Of a DNA stretch of 43,125 bases, positions 24,731 through 32,442 are shown piece after piece. The stretch is from positions 1 to 43,125 of the forward strand of contig JAKZSU010000001.1 of assembly GCA_047517485.1 (NCBI GenBank). Direction: 5' to 3'. Both the position numbers and the translations under genes were made by a program. The notes beneath the pieces are model-generated. The model made no database searches. It had not been told where the DNA came from and saw only the letters and a program-made list of their open reading frames with translations. How positions within the stretch are numbered: position 1 is the first letter of the stretch; every line of letters begins with the position of its first letter. The DNA comes from JAKZSU01 sp047517485 (lineage in GTDB: Bacteria; Pseudomonadota; Alphaproteobacteria; UBA7887).

Positions 24731-26347
24731 TTATTTGTCGATGAATCCCTTGTGGATTCGGCGCATCAAGATCCAAGCGAGGAGCAGAACCAACGGCACC
24801 GACAGACCGGTCGCGACGGTCACGGAAACCGGCAGGAAGCGGACCGGAATGGCTTCGAGAATAGTGCCGACGAGGCCGACCACATAATAGCTGATCGCCG
24901 CCACCGACAGACCCTCGACAGTGCGCTGCAAGCGCAGTTGGATACGGCTATGCCGGTTCATCGCGGCGAGCTGCGCGCGATTTTGCTCGGCGAGATCGAG
25001 CTCTATGCGGCTGCGCAACAGGTTGGCCGCGCGGGCCAGATGGCGTGACGCGGTCTCCAATCGATCGCGGAGCGATTCGCAGGTCCGCATCGCCGGCCGC
25101 AACCGGCGGCGCAGGAATTGACCGAGCGGCTGCATGCCGGGTTTCTGGTCGCGCGCCGAGCGTTCGCGCAGCTCCTCGATGCGTTGTTCGGCCAACTCGT
25201 GATACGCCCGCGCCGCGCTGAACCGATAATTGGTCGCGGCGGCGATGCGTTCGATTTCGGCGCCCAAGGACAGCGCGTCGTCGAGCAGTCGGCGTTGCAC
25301 CTCGACCCCATCCGCGTCGCGCAGCCGAGCGGTCAGGTCCGCCAATCGGCGATCGATCTCGCTCACCTGCGATCCATGCGTTCGCGCCAGCGGAAACGCC
25401 AACAGAGCGAACATCCGATAGGTCTCGATTTCGATCAGACGCTGCACCAGGCGACCGCGGCGGCCGCGGGTCAGCGACTCGTCGTGCACAAGAATTCGGT
25501 TGCGTCCGCCGTGGCGGCGGAAATCAGTCCATATACTCGCCGCGCCGTCGGCGACCGGTCCGCCGACCGGCTCGGCGAACAATTCCTCGATCAGGTCGGC
25601 GGTCGGACTCGACAGCTCGCGCGGCATCAAGGATATGTCGATCGCGACCAGGGCGTGCCCGGGCAGCGTGGTAATACCAAGGGTGGTTAATAATGACCCA
25701 TTTGACCGATCGATTTTCGCCGCTGGGTAGGAGCGGGGCGCGCTGTCGTGCGACCCCACGTCAAGCCGCCCGCGACGCCGCCAGCGACGAAAAGCGACCG
25801 GCCTTCGGTGGCCCGAGGTGGCTTTCCGGGTGCGTTGCGCCGCTTGCCCGATGGCACCGCATCGCGCGGCGCGTCGCGCCTACCCGGAAAACCACCTCGG
25901 GCCATCAAATGGGTCATTATTAACCACCCTTGGTATAAGCCATTCGGCGGGGACGTGGCCGAGCGGCAAATCGGCGAACGGCTGATCGAAGGTCGCCGCC
26001 GCGATCGCGCTTTCGCGCACGAAGGTCCAGGCGGCGAATTCGGTATGCCGCTCCCAGCGCAGCTTGAAGGTGCCGAAATCGGCAAAAAACTGCCGCGCCG
26101 CGTGATCCGGAACCGATACGTCGAAACTCTCGCACAACAACGCCAGATGACTGCGTTCGTCGGGCGCCGCATCCTCGCCCGAGAGCATGACCAGATGACT
26201 AACTTTCGCCGGCGCGTTGAGCCGCATCGGCGGACGGGCATGGACTTCGTCGGCGAGCAGGCCGCGCTCGGGATGCTCGGTCACCAGCGCGAGTTGGCCG
26301 GCTTCCAACCCGGCCAGGTTATCCAAATCGCGCGACTCTTCGTTCAT
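24731..26347 (-). pseudogene. DUF3422 membrane protein gene split by a palindromic element
   Basis: Two in-frame pieces together form one DUF3422 protein of about 450 aa. The N-terminal part (from 26347) has LLADEVHARPPMRLNAPAKV, SHLALLCESF and LRWERHTEFAAWTFV, ending at HVPAEWL. The C-terminal part resumes at LPGHALVAIDISLMPREL and runs through NRILVHDESLTRGRRGRLV to two closing helices (LSVAAISYYVVGLVGTILEA and the next). Between them lies the element at 25674..25936. Both pieces are in the same frame; translation stops at a TAG (25882-25880) inside the element. A GTG at 25759 could restart but lacks the N-terminal domain. It is probably inactive. The start overlaps the Tpx-like gene stop (ATGA). 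Confidence 0.85.
25674..25936. mobile_element. Palindromic MITE-like element, copy A (263 bp)
   Basis: Perfect 32-bp terminal inverted repeats lie at 25674-25705 and 25905-25936 (outer end ATACCAAGGGTGG, inner end TTTGA). Inside are two hairpins. Hairpin 1 has arms 25705-25726 and 25781-25802 (18 of 22 paired by hand count). Hairpin 2 has arms 25810-25831 and 25882-25903 (21 of 22). Seven bases separate them. The hairpin 2 loop holds GTTGCGCCGCTTGCCCGATG and CATCGCGCGGCG, conserved in copy B; the hairpin 1 loop is a diverged inverted copy of it. No transposase is encoded. No clear target duplication could be delimited. It sits within the DUF3422 gene. Confidence 0.85.
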
Positions 26348-26790
26348 TTGACCCTCTCCATTCGTGCCAACGCGGCGTCAAAATAGACCTCCTGGTCGAG
26401 CGACGGCGGAATCTCTCCATACAGGAGGCGCGCGTCGCCATCCAGCACCAGCAAGGCGCGGGTGGGTAGATGCATTTGGACGAGCCACAGTCCGGCGGCG
26501 ACGAGCGCCGGTTGATCGAACGAAAAAATCCGCCATTGCGCGGCGTCGGCCCAGGATTGCCGAATCTCGACGCGGTCGCCGCTCGCCACCTGCAGGCTCA
26601 CCGGGGCCCGGACCCGTGCGGCGAACCGCCGGGCCGCGTCATACGGCCAACGCTCGACACTCGGCGCGATATAGAGCACGGTTGTTTGGCTCGCATCTTC
26701 GCTCTGCCCGATACCCACACGCTCGCCGATGCGCGGCGGTGTGCCCGAGAGCGTCAACGGTGTGCCGTCGAGAGAGACAATTTCGGTCAT
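26344..26790 (-). CDS. Cysteine-less Tpx-like (peroxiredoxin-fold) protein
   Basis: This 148-aa protein contains no cysteine. Its ends resemble thiol peroxidase Tpx: IVSLDGTPLTLSGTPPRIGE at the start (Tpx: VTLKGNPVTL...VGD), VLYIAPSVERWPYDAARRFA in the middle (Tpx: PSIDTxVC...RKF) and RALLVLDGDARLLYGEIPPS with YFDAALARME at the end. At the place of the peroxidatic cysteine there is Y50, and the preceding Thr is replaced. The protein is therefore probably a non-enzymatic relative; this assignment is by eye. It is immediately upstream of and overlapping DUF3422 by four bases, so the two are an operon. Confidence 0.55.
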   Translation of the reverse strand: MTEIVSLDGTPLTLSGTPPRIGERVGIGQSEDASQTTVLYIAPSVERWPYDAARRFAARVRAPVSLQVASGDRVEIRQSWADAAQWRIFSFDQPALVAAGLWLVQMHLPTRALLVLDGDARLLYGEIPPSLDQEVYFDAALARMERVK

Positions 26791-26888
26791 CCGCGGGCCG
26801 GGGTTGCTTGGAATGAGAAGTGTGCGGGGTTACATATACGGGGCCGGGTGCGAGACCGCTCGGAAAATCACAACTGGAGTTGCCACCG

Positions 26889-28325
26889 ATGACGGACATG
26901 GCCCGCTTGGACGATTTGTTTTTCACCCGCGCCGGCATGGATCAATCCCGCGTCGAAGCCATTGTCGGCGACGCCTTGGACGGCGCCGACGACGGGGAGC
27001 TCTTCCTCGAATATCGCCAATCCGAGAGCTTCGGCTTCGATGACGGCAAACTCAAGAGCGCCAGTTTCGATACCGCGCAGGGATTCGGTCTGCGCGCCGT
27101 CTCGGGCGAGGCGACCGGCTACGGACACGCCTCCGAGCTCAGCGAGGACGCAATCAAGCGCGCCGCCGCGACGGTAAAAGCGGTGCGCAGCGGCGAACGG
27201 GGATCGGTCGACGTCGCACCCGGCCCGACCAACCGCAAGCTCTATGACGACGAAAATCCGTTGCAAGCGGTCGACTTCGCCGACAAGGTCAAACTGCTGC
27301 AAGACATCGACGATTATGCCCGCTCGAAGGACCCGCGGGTTCGCCAGGTCATGGCCTCGCTCACTGGAAGTTGGCAGGGCGTCGAGATCATTCGCGCCGA
27401 CGGCGCGCGGGTCGGCGATATCCGCCCGCTGGTGCGTCTCAACGTCTCGGTGGTGGTCGGCGACGACGATCGCAAGGAAACCGGCAGCCACGGCTCGGGC
27501 GGGCGTTACGCCTACGACTTGTTGCTTTCGCCAGAGACCTGGCGCGACCATGTCGATGAAGCCTATCGCCAAGCCCTGGTCCTGCTCGAGGCGCGCGCCG
27601 CGCCGGCCGGCGAGATGCAAGTCGTGCTCGGCCCGGGCTGGCCGGGGATTCTGTTGCACGAGGCGATCGGCCACGGTCTCGAGGGCGACTTCAACCGCAA
27701 GAAGACCAGTGTGTTTTCCGGCTTGCTGGGCGAACGGATCGGTGCACCGGGGGTTACCGTGATCGACGACGGCACCCTGGAAGCGCGCCGCGGCTCGCTG
27801 TCGGTCGATGACGAGGGCACGCCGACGCAGAACACCACGCTGATCGAGGACGGGGTCCTGGTCGGCTATATGCACGATCGGCTCAACGCACGCCTGATGG
27901 GCACCGTATCGACCGGCAATGGCCGGCGTCAGAGTTTCGCCCATCAGCCGATGCCGCGCATGCGCAATACCATTATGGTCGGCGGCACCGAGGCGCCCGA
28001 GGATATTCTCCGCTCGGTCGACAAGGGCCTGTACGCGGTCAATTTCGGTGGCGGCCAGGTCGACATCACCAGCGGTAAGTTCGTGTTCTCGGCGTCGGAG
28101 GCGTATCTGATCGAGGACGGCAAGGTGACCGCGCCGGTCAAGGGCGCGACCCTGATCGGCACCGGTCACGAAGTGCTCAAGAACGTCCGCGCGATCGGCA
28201 ACGACATGCGCCTCGATCCCGGCATCGGCACCTGCGGCAAGAACGGCCAAGGCGTACCGGTCGGGGTCGGCCAACCCACTCTGTTGGTCGACGGCTTGAC
28301 TGTCGGCGGCACCGAAGCAGCGTAA
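26889..28325 (+). CDS. tldD: Metalloprotease TldD
   Basis: This is the catalytic subunit of the TldD/TldE (PmbA) peptidase, which unfolds and degrades small peptides in the cytosol and matures some modified peptides. It is 478 aa from MTDMARLDDLFF, with GGAG 11 nt upstream; a longer frame from 26820 is not conserved. The zinc motif HEAIGH (HExxxH) is at residues 257-262 in GILLHEAIGHGLEGDFNRKK. The glycine-rich GTCGKNGQGVPVGVGQPTLL closes the protein as in the family. The partner gene pmbA is at 38662..40005. Divergent from the Tpx-like gene. Confidence 0.96.
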   Translation: MTDMARLDDLFFTRAGMDQSRVEAIVGDALDGADDGELFLEYRQSESFGFDDGKLKSASFDTAQGFGLRAVSGEATGYGHASELSEDAIKRAAATVKAVRSGERGSVDVAPGPTNRKLYDDENPLQAVDFADKVKLLQDIDDYARSKDPRVRQVMASLTGSWQGVEIIRADGARVGDIRPLVRLNVSVVVGDDDRKETGSHGSGGRYAYDLLLSPETWRDHVDEAYRQALVLLEARAAPAGEMQVVLGPGWPGILLHEAIGHGLEGDFNRKKTSVFSGLLGERIGAPGVTVIDDGTLEARRGSLSVDDEGTPTQNTTLIEDGVLVGYMHDRLNARLMGTVSTGNGRRQSFAHQPMPRMRNTIMVGGTEAPEDILRSVDKGLYAVNFGGGQVDITSGKFVFSASEAYLIEDGKVTAPVKGATLIGTGHEVLKNVRAIGNDMRLDPGIGTCGKNGQGVPVGVGQPTLLVDGLTVGGTEAA

Positions 28326-28336
28326 GGAATAGACTT

Positions 28337-29017
28337 ATGAGCGGAACCAACACCGATCTGGCGACCCGCGCGACGGTCTTCTCCGACACCATGGCGTGGG
28401 CGGAAAGTCCGGCCGACGGAGTCTGGCGCAAGCGGCTTTACCATGATGGCGCCGCCGAGTCGGGGCGCGTCACCTCGCTCGTCCGGTTCGACGCGGGCTC
28501 CAAGTTCGCCGCCCACGATCACCCGGACGGCGAGGAAATCCTGGTGCTGTCGGGGACTTTCTCCGACGACACCGGGGACTGGGGCGCCGGCTCCTATCTG
28601 CTCAATCCGAACGGATCGCCGCATGCGCCCTATACCGAGGACGGCTGCGAGCTGTTCGTGCACTTGCGCCAATATCGCGGCGCGACCAAGCTCCGCATCG
28701 ACACCCGCGCCGAATCCTGGCAACCGGGGCGTCTCGACGGTGTCGAGCAAATTCCCCTCCACCAGGAAGAGGACGGGCCCGACGGGCCGCTGACCATCCG
28801 CCTGGTCCGCCTCGCCGCCGGGTGCGAAGTCCCCGACCATGCCCACCCGCTCGGCGAGGAGGCGTACTTGATCGAAGGCGATCTCGCCGACGATCACGGA
28901 ACCTACGGTCCCGGTTGCTGGGTGCGCAATCCGGTGGGCAGCCATCATTGGGCGCGCAGCGACGGCGGCGCGCTGCTCTACGTGCGCACCGGCGGGGTCG
29001 GTCTGGCGCTTAGCTAG
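28337..29017 (+). CDS. Bicupin protein (ChrR-like cupin repeats)
   Basis: This 226-aa protein has two tandem cupin barrels. The first has FAAHDHPDGEEILVLSGTFS and GSYLLNPNGSPHAPY; the second has VPDHAHPLGEEAYLIEGDL and GCWVRNPVGSHHWAR. Both keep the His-x-His...Glu...His metal ligand set, similar to the cupin domain of the anti-sigma factor ChrR, but the zinc-binding anti-sigma N-domain is absent. Enzymatic role is unknown. It follows tldD by 11 nt, implying co-transcription. Its TAG stop is formed by the first three bases of palindromic element B. Confidence 0.85.
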   Translation: MSGTNTDLATRATVFSDTMAWAESPADGVWRKRLYHDGAAESGRVTSLVRFDAGSKFAAHDHPDGEEILVLSGTFSDDTGDWGAGSYLLNPNGSPHAPYTEDGCELFVHLRQYRGATKLRIDTRAESWQPGRLDGVEQIPLHQEEDGPDGPLTIRLVRLAAGCEVPDHAHPLGEEAYLIEGDLADDHGTYGPGCWVRNPVGSHHWARSDGGALLYVRTGGVGLALS

Positions 29018-29281
29018 AGCAGTTCAAGTCTAGTTTGAAGCGGTTTGATGGGCCAAATCGGCTTTTCGAGTAGGCGCGGCGCGACGGGAGATGTGGGTGC
29101 ATCGGCCGAGCGTCGCCAGCTACGCGAAGAGCCGATTTGGCCCACCAAAGGCCGCGCTCCCGCGGCCCCTGGCGTCGTTGCGCGGCTTGCCCGATGAACA
29201 CACATCGCGCGGCGGCGCGCGCCTAGCCAGGGGCCGCGGGAGCGCGGTCAAACCGCTTCAAACTAGACTTGAACTGCTCTA
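29015..29281. mobile_element. Palindromic MITE-like element, copy B (267 bp)
   Basis: Perfect 34-bp terminal inverted repeats lie at 29015-29048 and 29248-29281 (outer TAGAGCAGTTCAAG, inner TTTGA). Hairpin 1 has arms 29049-29068 and 29125-29144 (19 of 20 paired); hairpin 2 has arms 29152-29172 and 29227-29247 (21 of 21). The linker between them is 7 nt, as in copy A. The loop at 29176-29225 matches copy A 25833-25882 at 41 of 50 positions, although the arm and terminal sequences are unrelated. Hairpin 1's loop is an inverted, diverged copy of hairpin 2's. The two ends supply the TAG stops of both convergent neighbours. It could also act as a bidirectional transcription end. Confidence 0.85.
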
Positions 29282-30640
29282 ATACGCGTATTCGTCGAAC
29301 AGCGGATCGACGCTGCCGCGCCACTTGCCGTGGTACGAGTCGAGCATGTCTTCCGCCGGGGTGCGGCCGGTTTCGGCGATCGCGTCGAGCATTGTCAGAA
29401 ATCCGGTTTCGTCCGATCCCATGCGGTCGAGACAGGCGCGTGCCTTGAGACCCTTACGCGCGATCGCCAGCACGTCGCGCGCGACATCTTGTAGGCTTCG
29501 GCCACGAATCTCCGCCTTCAAGCCATGCCGCGCCGCGCCGTCTCGCATATTCAGCATGTCTTCGGTGCGCCACTCGCGGATCAATTGGCCCGCCTCGTCG
29601 AGCGCGCCGGCGTCGTAGAGCAGTCCGACCCAGAGCGCCGGCAAGGCGCACAGCATCGACCATTTTCCGGCGTCGGCGCCGCGCATCTCGAGAAATTGCT
29701 TGAGCCGAACATCGGTGAAAATCGTCGTCAGGTGACTTTCCCAATCCGCCACCGTCGGTCGCTCACCCGGCATTGCCGGCAATTTTCCATCGAGAAACGC
29801 CCGAAAGGATTGGCCGGAGGCGTCGATATAGCGCCCGTCGCGCTGGACGAAATACATCGGCACATCGAGCGCATAGTCGGCGTAGCGCTCGAACCCCATG
29901 CCGTCCTGGAAGGCGAATTCCGGCACCCCGCAGCGATCGGGATCGGTATCCGCCCAGACCTGGGTCCGATAACTCAAGAACCCGTTTGGCGCGCCGTCAA
30001 CGAATGGTGAGTTGGCGAACAATGCGGTGGCGATGGGTTGCAGCGCCAGGGCGACACGAAATTTGTCGACCATATCGACCTCGGATTCGAAGTCGAGATT
30101 GGCTTGCACCGTGCACGTCCGCAGCATCATGTCGAGGCCGAGATTTCCCTTGGTCGGCATATAGGCGCGCATGATGTCGTAGCGCGCCTTGGGCATCACC
30201 GGCATATCCTCGCGGCGCCATTTGGGCTGCATGCCGATGCCGATGAACCCGACGTCCATCTCGGCGGCGACGCCGCGCACCTGATCGAGGTGGACGTTCA
30301 CCTCGTCGCATGTCTGGTGCACGGTCGCAAGCGGCGCGCCGGACAATTCGAACTGCCCACCGGGCTCGAGGGTGATCGACTGGCCGTCGGAGGTGAGCGC
30401 GATGACCTTGTCGCCTTCATGGACCGCCTGCCAGCCAAACCGCGTCAGCCCTTCGAGCATGGCGCCGATTCCGTGTGGTCCGTCATAGGAAAGCGGCGAC
30501 AGATCGCCGAGCCGGAAACCGATCTTTTCGTGTTCCGTCCCGATCCGCCAGCCGGCACGCGGCGTAGAGCCGCGTTCGAGATATTCGATCAAGTCGCGTT
30601 TGCCGGATACTGGCGCAACGCGTTCGTCATCCAGCGCCAT
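29279..30640 (-). CDS. gshA: Glutamate-cysteine ligase (plant/alphaproteobacterial type)
   Basis: It makes gamma-glutamylcysteine, the first step to glutathione. It is 453 aa from MALDDERVAPV; the ATG at 30640 has GGAGG 5 nt upstream. GCS2-type motifs are WRIGTEHEKIGFRLGDLSPL, PGGQFELSGAPLATVHQTCD and the active-site region PKARYDIMRAYMPTKGNLG with MMLRTCTVQANLDFESE. The C-terminus ends DEYAY as in relatives. It lies 14 nt after the rsmE stop on the same strand. Its stop codon is formed by the edge of palindromic element B. Confidence 0.94.
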   Translation of the reverse strand: MALDDERVAPVSGKRDLIEYLERGSTPRAGWRIGTEHEKIGFRLGDLSPLSYDGPHGIGAMLEGLTRFGWQAVHEGDKVIALTSDGQSITLEPGGQFELSGAPLATVHQTCDEVNVHLDQVRGVAAEMDVGFIGIGMQPKWRREDMPVMPKARYDIMRAYMPTKGNLGLDMMLRTCTVQANLDFESEVDMVDKFRVALALQPIATALFANSPFVDGAPNGFLSYRTQVWADTDPDRCGVPEFAFQDGMGFERYADYALDVPMYFVQRDGRYIDASGQSFRAFLDGKLPAMPGERPTVADWESHLTTIFTDVRLKQFLEMRGADAGKWSMLCALPALWVGLLYDAGALDEAGQLIREWRTEDMLNMRDGAARHGLKAEIRGRSLQDVARDVLAIARKGLKARACLDRMGSDETGFLTMLDAIAETGRTPAEDMLDSYHGKWRGSVDPLFDEYAY

Positions 30641-30654
30641 GCGCCCTCCGGACA

Positions 30655-31491
30655 TCACTCGCGGCCCCGGCATTTGCCGGGGACAACCCGTCTATATATG
30701 GGATTGAAAATCTTGTCTGCGCCAAAGACGGCCTCGAACACAGGAATTTGTTGCAGGTCACCGGCCAGGGTCTGCCATTGCGCGAGCAACACCAGCGCCG
30801 CGGTATCGGCGCGAAGAATCCGCGGACCCAGGGATACGGCGCGCGCATTCTCGAGCGCGCGCAGGCGCGCCCGCTCGGCGTCGGAGAAGCCGCCTTCGGG
30901 GCCGACAAAAACGCAACCGGGGCGCTCTTCGTGGCCCGTGATAGCGCTGGCAAGCGGCACGCCGCCGCCACTTTCGTCGCCCCAATATAGGCCGCGATCC
31001 GGCGCCAGACCGGCGACAAACTCATCGAAGGAGACCGGATCGGCAATCTGGGGAACCTCGAGGCGTCCCGATTGTTCCGCCGCTTCGACCGTATTGGCGC
31101 GCAGGCGGTCGAGGTTGACCCGATCGACCATGGTGAACCTGGTCATCACTGGAACCAGCCGCGCCACCCCGAGCTCAGACGCTTTTTCGACCAGAAAATC
31201 GATGTGCGGCCGCTTTACCGGGGCAAACGCGAGGTGAATATCGGGGCCGGCGCTCTGCGCCCGCAAACAGCATTCGACATGCAGCACGGCGGACCGCCTA
31301 CCGCGCACCGACAGCGTCGCCTGCCATTCGCCATCGCGGCCGTTGAACACCGCCACCGCGTCGCCATCGCCGCGCCGCATCACCCGGCGGAGATAGTGCG
31401 CCTGATCGTCTCGCGGCGCGAGTTCGGCGCCGGATACGAGTTCCGCGTCGATATAAAGGCGAATTTTCGGCGCTTGCGAAGCTGGCGACAT
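30655..31491 (-). CDS. rsmE: 16S rRNA (uracil(1498)-N3)-methyltransferase
   Basis: This SPOUT-class methyltransferase is 278 aa. The start at MSPASQAPKIRLYIDAEL fits the family; the open frame extends far upstream against ubiA and is not coding there. Motifs are QAHYLRRVMRRGDGDAV, the EKASELGVARLVPVMTRF block, and the SAM-binding knot VFVGPEGGFSDAERARL with SLGPRILRADTAAL. After the usual end near AQWQTLAGD it carries about 30 extra residues. Divergent from ubiA with 75 nt between starts. Confidence 0.95.
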   Translation of the reverse strand: MSPASQAPKIRLYIDAELVSGAELAPRDDQAHYLRRVMRRGDGDAVAVFNGRDGEWQATLSVRGRRSAVLHVECCLRAQSAGPDIHLAFAPVKRPHIDFLVEKASELGVARLVPVMTRFTMVDRVNLDRLRANTVEAAEQSGRLEVPQIADPVSFDEFVAGLAPDRGLYWGDESGGGVPLASAITGHEERPGCVFVGPEGGFSDAERARLRALENARAVSLGPRILRADTAALVLLAQWQTLAGDLQQIPVFEAVFGADKIFNPIYRRVVPGKCRGRE

Positions 31492-31566
31492 AGAGCCTTT
31501 TACCGCCCCTTTCCGAGCCAGACTAGAGTACGGTCGGCATAGGCAAAAATTGGTTTGCACCCGACA

Positions 31567-32442
31567 ATGACCGACACCCCAACCGCGATCACCCGGGACA
31601 GCGCCGTCGGCGCCTATGCCAAGCTCGCGCGCCTGCACGCGCCGATCGGCTTTCTGCTGCTGATGTGGCCGTGCTGGTGGGCGGTGGCCCTGGCGTGGCC
31701 CGGCGCCGGCGAAGCGGCGCGGCTGATGGCCCTGTTCGCGGTCGGCGCGATGGCGATGCGCGGCGCCGGGTGTACCTGGAACGATATCGTCGACCGCGAT
31801 TTCGACGCCCAAGTGGCGCGCACCGCGTCGCGGCCGATCGCGTCGGGCCGGATTCCGGTCAAACACGCCGCGGTGTTCGGCATCGGCCTCGCGGCGGTCG
31901 GCTTGCTGGTGCTTGTGCAACTGGAAACAGCGGCGATAGCGATCGGGCTGTTGTCGCTGGTGCTGATATTTCCCTACCCATTCATGAAACGCCTCACCTG
32001 GTGGCCCCAGGCGTGGCTCGGCATCACCTTCAATTGGGGCGCCCTGGTCGGTTGGGCGGCGGTGACCGGCGGGCTGGCGGCGCCAGCGCTCGTCCTTTAC
32101 GCCGCCGGCATCGCCTGGACGCTGGGCTACGACACGATCTACGCTCATCAGGACAAAGAGGACGACGCCCTGATCGGCGTCAAATCATCCGCCCGCCGCC
32201 TCGGGCCGCGCACTAAGCCCGCGCTATGGCTGTTCTATGGGCTGACCATCGTCGGCCTGGCGATCGCCGCGGCGCTCGCCGCCAAGGGCTGGCCGGCGTT
32301 TCTCGGCCTTGCTCTCGGCGCGGCCCAATTCGCCCACCAGATCATCCGCCTCGATGCCGACGATCCGGCGAACTGTCTCGCCCGATTCCGTTCGAACAAT
32401 TGGTTCGCGGCGATTATTTTTGCCGGCTTTGCGCTCGGATGA
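31567..32442 (+). CDS. ubiA: 4-hydroxybenzoate polyprenyltransferase
   Basis: This membrane prenyltransferase of ubiquinone synthesis has 291 aa and about eight helices. The first Asp-rich motif NDIVDRDFDAQVARTASRPI starts at N72, and the second, YDTIYAHQDKEDD, at Y188. LARLHAPIGFLLLMWPCWW at the N-terminus is typical. The ATG at 31567 is chosen by family alignment; no strong ribosome site precedes it. The end overlaps the convergent phaZ end by 29 nt. Confidence 0.95.
   Translation: MTDTPTAITRDSAVGAYAKLARLHAPIGFLLLMWPCWWAVALAWPGAGEAARLMALFAVGAMAMRGAGCTWNDIVDRDFDAQVARTASRPIASGRIPVKHAAVFGIGLAAVGLLVLVQLETAAIAIGLLSLVLIFPYPFMKRLTWWPQAWLGITFNWGALVGWAAVTGGLAAPALVLYAAGIAWTLGYDTIYAHQDKEDDALIGVKSSARRLGPRTKPALWLFYGLTIVGLAIAAALAAKGWPAFLGLALGAAQFAHQIIRLDADDPANCLARFRSNNWFAAIIFAGFALG

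Noticed and set aside
25693..25923. Open frames inside the palindromic elements (also 29010..29201 and 29014..29205) as small genes
   Set aside because: They are read through inverted repeats and hairpins, are not conserved between copies, and have no ribosome sites; palindromic GC-rich DNA produces such frames by chance.
24731..26347. DUF3422 split explained by frameshift or two real genes
   Set aside because: Both halves are in the same frame and together make one family-length protein; the break coincides exactly with the palindromic element.
25674..29281. The two palindromic elements as ends of one composite transposon carrying tldD
   Set aside because: Each copy has its own complete pair of terminal repeats, the two sets differ in sequence, and the genes between them are ordinary conserved chromosomal genes.
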